A stretch of DNA of 64,000 bases from NCBI RefSeq assembly GCF_000482465.1, contig NZ_KI519433.1, positions 33,054 to 97,053 of the forward strand, written 5' to 3'. The notes below the pieces were generated by a model. The model was given only the letters and a program-made list of their open reading frames with translations, was not told the origin of the DNA and ran no database searches. How positions within the stretch are numbered: position 1 is the first letter of the stretch; each line of letters opens with the position of its first letter. Source of the DNA: Runella limosa DSM 17973. GTDB taxonomy: Bacteria; Bacteroidota; Bacteroidia; Cytophagales; Spirosomataceae. Below, piece by piece: positions 53,783 to 62,106 of the stretch. The translations under genes were made by a program, and so were the position numbers.

Positions 53783-55948
53783 ATGTATCGGTTTTTGTGC
53801 TTACTGCTTTGTTGCACTTCTCTTCTTACGTTTGCCCAAAAGAAAAACGAAAAATTCCAATACCACATTTTTGAAGCCAAAGGAGCTATCAAAATTGATG
53901 GCTTAGAAAATGATGCCGCTTGGCAGCAGACAGAGCTGGCGAAAGATTTTTACATGGTGACTCCCATGGACACGAGCCTAGCGCGTAACAAAACCGAAAT
54001 GCGTCTCTGCTACGATCAGCACAATTTGTACATCATTGCGGTTTGCTACAAGGCCGTAAAAGGTTCTTTTGTGGTTGAATCGTTAAAACGGGACTTTAAT
54101 TTTGGGCTCAACGATAACTTTTTTGTGGTACTTGATACTTTTGAAGACCTCACCAATGGCTATTCGTTTGGGGCAAGTGCCGCAGGAGCGATTTGGGACG
54201 GACAAGAGGCTGACGGAACGATGATAAACCTCAACTGGGATAATAAATGGCATTGTGTAACGCGGAACTATGAAGACCGCTACGTGTGGGAAGCAGCTAT
54301 TCCGTTTAAAACCATTCGCTATCGCCCCGATAATTTACGCTGGGGTATTAACGGTAGTCGTTTGGACTTGGCGACCAACGAAAAATCGGCTTGGGCGCCC
54401 GTTCCACGTCAGTTTCAGTCGGCTAACTTAGGGTATGCTGGAGTATTGGTGTGGGATAAGCCTTTGCCTCCTGCTGGAAAAAATATTTCTTTGATTCCTT
54501 ACGCCTTGACGAGTATTTCTAAAAATCAACTGGCCAAAACGCCTGCTGATATTAAACCAAACATCGGGGGTGATGCTAAAATTGCCCTCAATTCGTCGCT
54601 CAACTTAGACTTGACTGTCAATCCTGATTTCTCTCAAGTAGAAGTGGACGTGCAACAAACCAACCTCGACCGTTTTGAGTTGTTTTTCCCTGAACGTCGT
54701 CAGTTTTTCCTCGAAAACGCGGATTTGTTCGCCAACTTCGGTTTTGCCACGTTGCGGCCTTTCTTTTCGCGTCGGATAGGGTTAGGGGTACCGTTGTTAT
54801 TTGGAGCGCGTTTGAGCGGGAAATTGGATAAAAATTGGCGAATTGGTGTGTTGGACACGCAAACCAAAGAGGACGGTGCAACACCCGCCCAAAACTTTGC
54901 GGTGGTGGCCTTGCAACGAAAAGTGTTTGCCCGCTCGAACGTAGGCTTGCTGATGGTGAATAAACAGTCGTTAAACCTCGATGAAAGTGTTCACAAAGGC
55001 GCATCGGCGTTTAATCGAAACGTAGGAGCGGAGTTTAACTTAGCCTCGGCCAATAATATCTGGACGGGGAAAGCCACCGTTTTGAAATCATTCAGTCCAA
55101 ACGTCTCAGGCAATGACGTAGCTATTGCAAGCATTTTGAACTACAACAAAGCCAATTTCTTTTGGCAGTGGCGCCAGGAATATGTGGGAGAAAATTACAA
55201 TGCCGAAGTAGGTTATGTCCCCAATGCCGCTCGTCGTGGGTATCAGATGATGGCCCCGAACGTGGGGTATTTGTTTTTTGTAAATTCCCCGCTATTAATC
55301 AGTCACGGGCCTTTGCTACAGTCAACATTGTTTTGGAACAAATCAGGCCGTTTGACAGATAATGAGACGTTTATGGCCTATAATTTCAATTTTCGCAACC
55401 GTGCAACAGGAATGGCTTGGGTGGCTACGAATTACGTGCAACTACTGGCACCTTTTGACCCAACCAACACTGGCCGTGAAAAATTGGCCGCAGGGACGAA
55501 GCATTATTGGAATTCTTTTGGAACGGAGTTTACGTCAAGCCCTCGAAACCGATTTACGTATTCGTTTGGCACGCGCTATGGTGGCTTTTATGCCGATGGA
55601 ACTCGCCTCAATTTAAGAACGACGCTGGGCTATCGCTTTCAGCCGTACGTAGCTACCAAGTTTTCGGTGGATTATAACATCATCAAAGTACCTTATTTGC
55701 AAAAACCTGTGGAGTTGTTGTTGCTAGGGCCACGGGTGGATGTGACATTCCGCAACAATCTTTTCTGGACGACTTTTGTGCAATACAACAATCAAGCAGA
55801 TAATGTCAACCTAAACACGCGTTTGCAGTGGCGTTATCAGCCTGCGTCTGATTTGTTTATCGTTTATACCGATAATTATCTACCCGAAAACCTCATGGTA
55901 AAAAATCGGGCGTTGGTGCTCAAGCTGACGTATTGGTGGAATATCTAA
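53783..55948 (+). CDS. DUF5916 outer-membrane protein with CBM9-like N-domain
   Basis: Signal peptide (YRFLCLLLCCTSLLTFAQ) precedes a carbohydrate-binding family 9-like domain (residues about 30-210: KIDGLENDAAWQQTELAKDF, then TEMRLCYDQHNLYIIAVCYK) and the DUF5916 region with VNPDFSQVEVDVQQTNLDRF and LFFPERRQFFLENADLF, and a probable beta-barrel to a C-terminal aromatic end (LKLTYWWNI). DUF5916 proteins are common in Bacteroidota envelopes with unknown substrate. The ATG at 53783 puts the signal peptide first; an in-frame upstream ATG at 53708 is less likely. Confidence 0.88.
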   Translation: MYRFLCLLLCCTSLLTFAQKKNEKFQYHIFEAKGAIKIDGLENDAAWQQTELAKDFYMVTPMDTSLARNKTEMRLCYDQHNLYIIAVCYKAVKGSFVVESLKRDFNFGLNDNFFVVLDTFEDLTNGYSFGASAAGAIWDGQEADGTMINLNWDNKWHCVTRNYEDRYVWEAAIPFKTIRYRPDNLRWGINGSRLDLATNEKSAWAPVPRQFQSANLGYAGVLVWDKPLPPAGKNISLIPYALTSISKNQLAKTPADIKPNIGGDAKIALNSSLNLDLTVNPDFSQVEVDVQQTNLDRFELFFPERRQFFLENADLFANFGFATLRPFFSRRIGLGVPLLFGARLSGKLDKNWRIGVLDTQTKEDGATPAQNFAVVALQRKVFARSNVGLLMVNKQSLNLDESVHKGASAFNRNVGAEFNLASANNIWTGKATVLKSFSPNVSGNDVAIASILNYNKANFFWQWRQEYVGENYNAEVGYVPNAARRGYQMMAPNVGYLFFVNSPLLISHGPLLQSTLFWNKSGRLTDNETFMAYNFNFRNRATGMAWVATNYVQLLAPFDPTNTGREKLAAGTKHYWNSFGTEFTSSPRNRFTYSFGTRYGGFYADGTRLNLRTTLGYRFQPYVATKFSVDYNIIKVPYLQKPVELLLLGPRVDVTFRNNLFWTTFVQYNNQADNVNLNTRLQWRYQPASDLFIVYTDNYLPENLMVKNRALVLKLTYWWNI

Positions 55949-55979
55949 TGGTTGTGTATTTTTGCAAAAAAATACGTAA

Positions 55980-56663
55980 ATGAGCATAAAAGTTGTTGCG
56001 TTTGACGCAGATGATACATTGTGGGTAAATGAGCCTTTTTTTTACGAAACAGAAAGAAAACTCTGTGCCTTATTGGAGGATTATTTACCCCACCACACGG
56101 TTTCTCAAGAGTTGTATCGAATGCAAATTCAGAACCTGCCGCTGTACGGCTACGGGGTGAAGAGTTTCATTTTGAGTATGATAGAGATGGCCATGTCGGT
56201 ATCGGAGAAAACCATTAGTTTAGATGTGATTGAAAAAATCATTGGGCTTGGCAAAGAAATGCTCGAAAAACCGATTGAACTTCTGGACGACGTTGAACAT
56301 GTTTTACATTCGCTTTCGGGGCGGTATCGGCTGGTGGTGGCCACCAAAGGCGATTTGCTAGACCAAGAACGGAAATTGAAAAAATCGGGCTTGGAGCACT
56401 ATTTTCACCACATCGAAATCATGAGCGAAAAGCGCGAAGCCGATTACCGAAAGCTCATCAAACACCTCGACATTGCCCCCGAAGAATTTGTGATGATAGG
56501 TAATTCGCTCAAATCTGACGTATTGCCAGTTTTGACCATGGGAGGACACGGATTTCACGTGCCGTTTCATACGACTTGGGCTTTTGAACAAATCGACCAT
56601 CGCATCGAACATGCTAATTTCAAGGAGTTTACTTCATTGAAAGAAGTGCTGGCACATTTGTAA
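55980..56663 (+). CDS. HAD-superfamily hydrolase
   Basis: Motif I KVVAFDADDTLW (DxD nucleophile pair), motif II region LVVATKGDLLDQ, lysine region, and motif IV FVMIGNSLKSDVLP are present, with a helical cap. Such proteins are phosphatases of small metabolites; YjjG-like is the nearest general type. No substrate can be assigned. It is 31 nt after the DUF5916 gene and 10 nt before the TonB-dependent receptor, so the three may be one transcript. Confidence 0.88.
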   Translation: MSIKVVAFDADDTLWVNEPFFYETERKLCALLEDYLPHHTVSQELYRMQIQNLPLYGYGVKSFILSMIEMAMSVSEKTISLDVIEKIIGLGKEMLEKPIELLDDVEHVLHSLSGRYRLVVATKGDLLDQERKLKKSGLEHYFHHIEIMSEKREADYRKLIKHLDIAPEEFVMIGNSLKSDVLPVLTMGGHGFHVPFHTTWAFEQIDHRIEHANFKEFTSLKEVLAHL

Positions 56664-56673
56664 TGTAAAAGCA

Positions 56674-59007
56674 ATGGCTAAAAGATACTGGTTGGTCATA
56701 AGTTGTATATTTCTACTGCAATGCTGGTCAATGAATGGTTTGGGACAAAATATTTCTCAAACCATTAAAGGCCAGGTGATTGATGCAGAATCCAGACAGC
56801 CTTTGGTGGGGGCAAGTGTGGTGGTAGTGACCACACAGCCGCTGCTGGGAGGGCAAACCGACGCTAATGGTTTTTTCAAAATTACGGGTGTCACCGTGGG
56901 GCGTCATACGCTAAAAGTATCTTTTTTGGGGTACGAAAATGGCCTCATTCAAGAGCTAGTTGTGGGAGCTGGGAAGGAAATTGACCTTACTATTCGGCTA
57001 ACCGAATCGCTTCAGCAATTGGAAACGGTTACGGTAAAAGCTTCACCGCAAAACGGAACTGCGCTTAACGAAATGGCTACCGTTTCGGCACGTTCTTTTT
57101 CGGTAGAACAAGTAAAACGCTATGCGGCAGCCATTAATGACCCCGCACGTATGGCGCTTACTTACGCAGGAGTGGCTAATAATAATGAACAAAGCAACGC
57201 GCTCATTATCAGAGGGAATAGCCCCAAAGGTGTATTGTGGCGGATGGAAGGTGTGGAGATTCCAAACCCCAATCACTTTGCCGAAGAAGGGGCAACGGGA
57301 GGGGGAATTAGCGCTTTGAGTGTCAATATGTTGAGCAATTCGGATTTTTTTACGGGGGCGTTTCCTGCCGAATACGGCAATGCCACATCAGGGGTTTTTG
57401 ACCTAAAACTACGTAAAGGAAACCACGAAAAACGCGAATATTCGGTGCAGGTAGGGGTGCTGGGAGCGGATATTGCCGCTGAAGGCCCTTTCAAGCCGTC
57501 GGGGAAATCTTCTTACTTGGTGAATTACCGCTATTCGACGCTCGAAATGATAAAACGAGCAGGAATTGAGATTGTCGGAGATGCGGCTCCCGACTTTCAG
57601 GATGGCGCGTTTAAATTCTTTTTTCCTACTTCTAAAAATAGTACTTTATCGTTGTGGGGAATGGGAGGACTAAGTCGTCAGATTCGCCGTCGTACCACCC
57701 AAAACGATGCGTTTCATTCTGACCGTGCGGTAGTTGGGTTGAACTATACACTCTTTCTTTCCCCTAAATCGTACCTCGATGCTACCGTTAGTTGGGCGGC
57801 TAATCGGCAAACGTACGATGCGACTCGTCTGCAACAAATTTACGTTCGAGAGGAAGATTTTACGAACCAAGCCTACCGCTTTTCGTTGCAATGGAATCAT
57901 AAAATCAACGCGCAGCATTCACTTCTCATGGGTCTGATTATGAGTGATTTGAGGTTTGTTTTGCTCAATCAGACCATTGATGGGCCGCGCCTTAGTACGA
58001 CGGTCAACCAACGCGGTGAAACCTCACTTGTTCAGGCGTACGGTCAATGGAAATTTCGTGCTTCACCCACTTTTACCCTGACTTCAGGGCTTCACGCAAC
58101 TCGACTGGGAATCAATGGTCAAACTTCTGTTGAACCTCGTGTGGGATTTCGTTGGAATGTTTTGCCCCGCCACGCCTTGACGGCTGGGATGGGCGTACAC
58201 AGCCGAATCGAAGCGCTATCGACTTATTTTGCAGAAGTTAAAACCACCAATGGGGCGACTACCCAAGCCAATAAAAACTTGGATTTGATGAAATCGGCGC
58301 ATTTTGTGGTTGGGTACGAGTTTCGACCCAACGATGACTGGCGCTGGCAGGTGGAGACCTATTACCAACGGCACTTTGACGTTCCGATAGGCACCGTTTA
58401 CGCCAAAACGGCCTTACTCAAAACCGAATCTATGCTCAACTTAATGGATGGATACATCACCGACTCATTAGTAAGCGCAGGCACAGGACGCAACTACGGG
58501 ATTGACATTACATTAGAGAAATTTTTGACGAAAGGGCTCTATTTTATTTTCACTACCTCATTATACCAAGCCAAATACACTGCCCGCGACGGTATTGAGC
58601 GCAATAGCCGTTTTAATGGCAATTTTGTGCAGAATATTCTTTTGGGTAAAGAATGGAAAATGGGTAAAATGAAAACCAATACGTTGGCCATCAACCTCCG
58701 AAGCCTATGGGCGGGAGGCAACCGCTACGTCCCGATTGATTTGTCCCAATCTCAAAAACGTAATACGACCGTCAGGGTCTATGAGCGCTCTTACGAGGAG
58801 CAATTACCCAATTATTTTCGTTTTGACACGCGGGTAAGTTTTACCAAAAACCGCCGTAAAACCACGTCAACGATTTCGCTGGACGTTCAAAATGTCTTCA
58901 ATCGGCTCAATTTATACCAACCATTTTACGATACTTCCACCAAAAGCTTGCAGTTTGATACCCAACTGGGCTTAGTGCCGATTCTGAATTGGCGCATTGA
59001 GTTTTAA
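56674..59007 (+). CDS. TonB-dependent receptor with carboxypeptidase-like N-domain
   Basis: Signal peptide (LVISCIFLLQCWSMNGLGQ) is followed by a CarboxypepD_reg-like domain (about 28-110: IKGQVIDAESRQPLVGASVV, with GFFKITGVTVGRHTL), a plug (about 120-230, including NALIIRGNSPKGVLWRMEGV) and a beta-barrel ending in NWRIEF with C-terminal Phe. At 777 aa it is shorter than SusC types and closer to FecA/CirA-like receptors. It imports a siderophore, vitamin B12-like compound or another ligand. No SusD partner is adjacent. Confidence 0.9.
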   Translation: MAKRYWLVISCIFLLQCWSMNGLGQNISQTIKGQVIDAESRQPLVGASVVVVTTQPLLGGQTDANGFFKITGVTVGRHTLKVSFLGYENGLIQELVVGAGKEIDLTIRLTESLQQLETVTVKASPQNGTALNEMATVSARSFSVEQVKRYAAAINDPARMALTYAGVANNNEQSNALIIRGNSPKGVLWRMEGVEIPNPNHFAEEGATGGGISALSVNMLSNSDFFTGAFPAEYGNATSGVFDLKLRKGNHEKREYSVQVGVLGADIAAEGPFKPSGKSSYLVNYRYSTLEMIKRAGIEIVGDAAPDFQDGAFKFFFPTSKNSTLSLWGMGGLSRQIRRRTTQNDAFHSDRAVVGLNYTLFLSPKSYLDATVSWAANRQTYDATRLQQIYVREEDFTNQAYRFSLQWNHKINAQHSLLMGLIMSDLRFVLLNQTIDGPRLSTTVNQRGETSLVQAYGQWKFRASPTFTLTSGLHATRLGINGQTSVEPRVGFRWNVLPRHALTAGMGVHSRIEALSTYFAEVKTTNGATTQANKNLDLMKSAHFVVGYEFRPNDDWRWQVETYYQRHFDVPIGTVYAKTALLKTESMLNLMDGYITDSLVSAGTGRNYGIDITLEKFLTKGLYFIFTTSLYQAKYTARDGIERNSRFNGNFVQNILLGKEWKMGKMKTNTLAINLRSLWAGGNRYVPIDLSQSQKRNTTVRVYERSYEEQLPNYFRFDTRVSFTKNRRKTTSTISLDVQNVFNRLNLYQPFYDTSTKSLQFDTQLGLVPILNWRIEF

Positions 59008-59044
59008 GGGCTTTTTTCTGGTTAACCTTTGGCGCGTGAGAGGC

Positions 59045-59092
59045 GGGTTGTGAGCAACTCTTCACATGTTAAAATCGGGTTGTGAGCAACCC
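59045..59092. repeat. Interspersed hairpins in tandem
   Basis: Two copies of the GGGTTGTGAGCAACCC element (first copy ending CAACTC) lie 32 bp apart and are followed by a degenerate third piece (GCAACCCTCAGTACGGGG). The second is identical to 8-23. Confidence 0.65.
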
Positions 59093-59172
59093 TCTGCACG
59101 GGATACGCAACCCTCAGTACGGGGTGGAAAAATATTTTTTGGATAAAAAATTGGAAGTAAATATTTTTATAA

Positions 59173-59182
59173 ACAATTTTGT
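59173..59182. promoter_or_regulatory. Candidate TetR operator, site 1
   Basis: ACAATTTTGT, with outer ACAA/TTGT symmetry, within ATAAACAATTTTGTCGA, 20 bp before the TetR start. A near-identical 17-mer stands before the hydrolase gene (59876-59885). Confidence 0.5.
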
Positions 59183-59201
59183 CGAGAAAAAGAAGGGGTA
59201 A

Positions 59202-59822
59202 ATGCCAAAAATCGACCACGATACCAAAGACCGCATACTCGCAGCTGCCGAGAAAGTGTTTCATGCCAACGGATTTAAAGGGGCACGAACCTCGCTCATT
59301 GCCGAAGAAGCGGGTATCAGTCGGACGATGATGCATTATTACTTCAATTCCAAAGAAGAGTTGTTTCAGGAAGTGCTCAAGCGGTCGGTTGGGGTTGTCC
59401 TCGAACATGCCCAAGGGGTTTTGACCCAGCCCCGCGACCTGAAAGAAATGGTGAACGGTTTGATTGATTTGTTGTGTGATGTTTGTGCGTTAAAGCCTGG
59501 CTTGCCGACTTTTGTGGTCAACATTTTTAACGAATCGCCCGAAATTGCGTATTTCATGGCGATGGGTCAGTCGGATGAACTTCCAAAGGTGCTGAATCGG
59601 TTGCTAGAGGAGGCAAAACAGCAAGGAACGATACAGTCGGATATAACGGGTGAACACCTAATGCTCCATATATACGGCTTATGTTCAATGGCTTACTTGG
59701 CGCATAATTACATCAAAGCCAAAGAAAAACGCAGCGACGAAGCAATGACTGCTTTTTTGGAGGAGCGTAGGGTACAAATCAAAAGCTTTGTGTGGCACGC
59801 CCTTGGTAATCAGGGGATTTAA
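59202..59822 (+). CDS. TetR/AcrR-family repressor
   Basis: The N-terminal HTH is typical: DRILAAAEKVFHANGFKGAR, then TSLIAEEAGISRTMMHYYFN and SKEELFQEVLKR. The C-terminal 150 residues form the ligand-binding helical domain. At 206 aa it has standard length. Its gene precedes the PhlG-like hydrolase and FAD-oxidoreductase by 91 bp, and both units share a 17-nt candidate operator, so autoregulation and control of the downstream pair are likely. Ligand unknown, perhaps the substrate of the pathway. Confidence 0.92.
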   Translation: MPKIDHDTKDRILAAAEKVFHANGFKGARTSLIAEEAGISRTMMHYYFNSKEELFQEVLKRSVGVVLEHAQGVLTQPRDLKEMVNGLIDLLCDVCALKPGLPTFVVNIFNESPEIAYFMAMGQSDELPKVLNRLLEEAKQQGTIQSDITGEHLMLHIYGLCSMAYLAHNYIKAKEKRSDEAMTAFLEERRVQIKSFVWHALGNQGI

Positions 59823-59840
59823 GCACGTTTTGAATTGAAA

Positions 59841-59862
59841 AAGGCGTTTCGCCTTATTTTTT
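59841..59862 (+). terminator. Terminator of the TetR gene
   Basis: AAGGCG and CGCCTT pair around TTT, followed by ATTTTTT. Confidence 0.7.
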
Positions 59863-59875
59863 GGATTTTATATAA

Positions 59876-59885
59876 ACAAAATTGT
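59876..59885. promoter_or_regulatory. Candidate TetR operator, site 2
   Basis: ACAAAATTGT within ATAAACAAAATTGTTGA, 28 bp before the hydrolase start. It differs from site 1 at only three of 17 positions. Confidence 0.5.
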
Positions 59886-59913
59886 TGAACAAAAATGTAT
59901 AAGATAAATTAAT

Positions 59914-60711
59914 ATGACAATCCACGCCACCTACATGGGGTATCAGACCCATGATTTTGAATTACCTTTTGCCAAATTTTTTAATGAAACGATTGCGCCC
60001 ATTCCCGCCAACGTCGCTGCTACGCTGGAACACGCCCTGCCAACTCCAGAGGCATTGACGCTAGAAAACGCTCCGAAAATGGCAGAAAAAGGGTATCAGA
60101 CGGTCGAGAATGGGTATTTTTTATTGCCAGACGGAGGTTTGCATGTGGCGGTTTTGACGCCTATGCGCGACGTAACACCCCCCATGTGGGACTGGTGGTT
60201 TGGCTGGCACGGTTGCCAAGATAATCGCTATAAATTATGGCATCCTGCTGCCCACAAATCTGCCCGCTGGGAAGATGGGCGGGACGATGAAGCGTACATT
60301 GGTCGCACGTCTATTATTGAAGAGTACATTGGAACTTCCCTCGAAAAAGCGGCTATTCAGTTCGTTCATCCCACTGCATTGGGTTTTTCGGAAGCGCAAA
60401 TTGCCGACAAAGAAGAAGTGGTTTACATCTGCGCTCGTTTGGGATACCCACATTTACCCGTTGATTTTGGTTGGCTGGTACACCAAGTGCGCAAAACCGC
60501 CGTTGGTGCCGAAATGCGTTCACGGTTTTGGGTGGGAGGAAAACACATTCAGTTGAGAGGAGACAATAAGTTGGCTCAACTGGTGTCAGCAGTGTTGCCA
60601 AAAATTGCGCATCTTCCTGAACGTCAAGCGAAAGACTTGTTGCAGCATTGCTCCGAAGAAATGAATCATTTGGCCAAAATCTTGCCCGACTTATACCACG
60701 AATTTCACTAA
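59914..60711 (+). CDS. DAPG hydrolase (PhlG)-like protein
   Basis: The run PPMWDWWFGWHGCQDNRYKL followed by WHPAAH, and later VDFGWLVHQVRK and HCSEEMNHLAKILPDLY, matches the 2,4-diacetylphloroglucinol hydrolase family; the H, H and E residues in these segments fit the zinc ligands. PhlG cleaves a C-C bond to remove an acetyl group from that antibiotic. Family members in other bacteria are largely untested. It is cytoplasmic, 26 nt before an FAD oxidoreductase and under a probable TetR operator. Family fairly sure; substrate inferred. Confidence 0.8.
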   Translation: MTIHATYMGYQTHDFELPFAKFFNETIAPIPANVAATLEHALPTPEALTLENAPKMAEKGYQTVENGYFLLPDGGLHVAVLTPMRDVTPPMWDWWFGWHGCQDNRYKLWHPAAHKSARWEDGRDDEAYIGRTSIIEEYIGTSLEKAAIQFVHPTALGFSEAQIADKEEVVYICARLGYPHLPVDFGWLVHQVRKTAVGAEMRSRFWVGGKHIQLRGDNKLAQLVSAVLPKIAHLPERQAKDLLQHCSEEMNHLAKILPDLYHEFH

Positions 60712-60737
60712 TCCAACCCTTTAAAAACCATTTTAAC

Positions 60738-62087
60738 ATGAAACCAATTGCTATTTCAGGAGACATTATCCAACAAGGAGATAAAGGCTTTGATAGGGCT
60801 ATTATGGATACCCTCTTTAATCAATGGGAACCAGGACGCCGCCCCGATATGATGGTAACCCCCAAAACCATCGACGACATTATTGACACCATCCATTACG
60901 CTCGGAAAGAAGGAAAACACATCAGTATTTGTTCGGGAGGACACAGTTGGTCGGCCAACCATGTTCGGAACAACAGCGTGCTAATCAACATGCGAAAATT
61001 TGATACGTATGAGGTAAACCGTGAGGCGATGACGGCCAAAGTAGGGCCAGGGGTAGGAGGGAGTACGTTGCTAACGGCCTTGTTTGACCAAGACTTGTTT
61101 TTTCCTGCGGGGCACTGCAAAGGGGTTTGCGTGGGAGGATATTTGTTGCAAGGAGGTTTTGGATGGAATGGCCGCAAGCTGGGGATGGCCTGCGAAAATG
61201 TCATCGGAATTGACGTGGTTACGGCCAATGGCGACTACATTCATGCCAACGAACACCACAATTCGGATATTTATTGGGCAGCGCGGGGCTCAGGCGGGGG
61301 ATTTTTTGGCGTTGTGGTGGCGTTTCATTTACGACTTTTTAAGAAGCCTGCTTATTGCGGATCTATTACCCACGTTTTTGATATTCAGTACCTTGAAGAT
61401 GTGTTTCGATGGGCGCACGAAATAGGGCCAAGTGTGCCTGATGCCGTCGAGTTTCAGTTACTCACAAGCCGTAAAGTCTTGAAATTTTTTGGGCCAGGCA
61501 TTGAAGCCGTTGCGCCTATTTTTGCCGATACAAAAGACGAACTCGAAGAGGCCAAGGCGTTTATGTTGAATAGCCCCATTAAGCAAAAGGCATTTTTCAA
61601 AACGCCTTATTTGAAAGCAAATATGTCGTCGATGTATCGTTTTGTGATGACGCATTACCCCGACGACCATCATTGGGGAGTGGATAATATGTGGACCAAA
61701 GCTTCCATCGACGAGCTAATGCCTTACCTAAAAGGCGTGGTTGAAACTTTGCCACCTGCCCCTTCGCACATGTTGTGGCTTAATTGGTACCCACCCAAGC
61801 GCCTCCAAGACATGGCTTATTCGCTGGAAGATAACATTTACATTGCCCTGTATGGTACTTGGAAAGACGCAAACGATATCCCGAACTACGGCAGTTGGGC
61901 CAAAGGATGGATGGAAAAAGCAAATCACTTGTCCACAGGGATTCAGTTGGCCGATGAAGGACTTCACCAGCGTATGGCACCTTTCGTAGCGGCAGGTAAT
62001 CTAAAACGCCTCGACGAAGTACGTGCCCAACGCGACCCGAATGGATTATTTAATCCTTGGCATAGTCGCCCTGCGCTCACGCTGTAA
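60738..62087 (+). CDS. FAD-linked oxidoreductase, berberine-bridge type
   Basis: An FAD_binding_4 domain has ISICSGGHSWSANHVRNNS, where the GGHSW histidine is the usual covalent flavin site, then FPAGHCKGVCVGGYLLQGGF, where Cys after GH fits a second covalent link. RGSGGGFFGVVVAFHLRL closes the domain and the C-terminal BBE motif is RDPNGLFNPWHSRP. Such enzymes oxidise aromatic or sugar substrates with oxygen. ATG 60738 is chosen because an in-frame start at 60648 would overlap the hydrolase gene by 64 nt. Paired with the PhlG-like hydrolase, it probably acts on the same aromatic compound. Confidence 0.9.
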   Translation: MKPIAISGDIIQQGDKGFDRAIMDTLFNQWEPGRRPDMMVTPKTIDDIIDTIHYARKEGKHISICSGGHSWSANHVRNNSVLINMRKFDTYEVNREAMTAKVGPGVGGSTLLTALFDQDLFFPAGHCKGVCVGGYLLQGGFGWNGRKLGMACENVIGIDVVTANGDYIHANEHHNSDIYWAARGSGGGFFGVVVAFHLRLFKKPAYCGSITHVFDIQYLEDVFRWAHEIGPSVPDAVEFQLLTSRKVLKFFGPGIEAVAPIFADTKDELEEAKAFMLNSPIKQKAFFKTPYLKANMSSMYRFVMTHYPDDHHWGVDNMWTKASIDELMPYLKGVVETLPPAPSHMLWLNWYPPKRLQDMAYSLEDNIYIALYGTWKDANDIPNYGSWAKGWMEKANHLSTGIQLADEGLHQRMAPFVAAGNLKRLDEVRAQRDPNGLFNPWHSRPALTL

Positions 62088-62106
62088 ATAACGTCCCCAG
62101 CGCCCC

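Noticed and set aside
60648-60737. Earlier start for the FAD oxidoreductase
   Set aside because: It would overlap the hydrolase gene by 64 nt and add a non-conserved segment.
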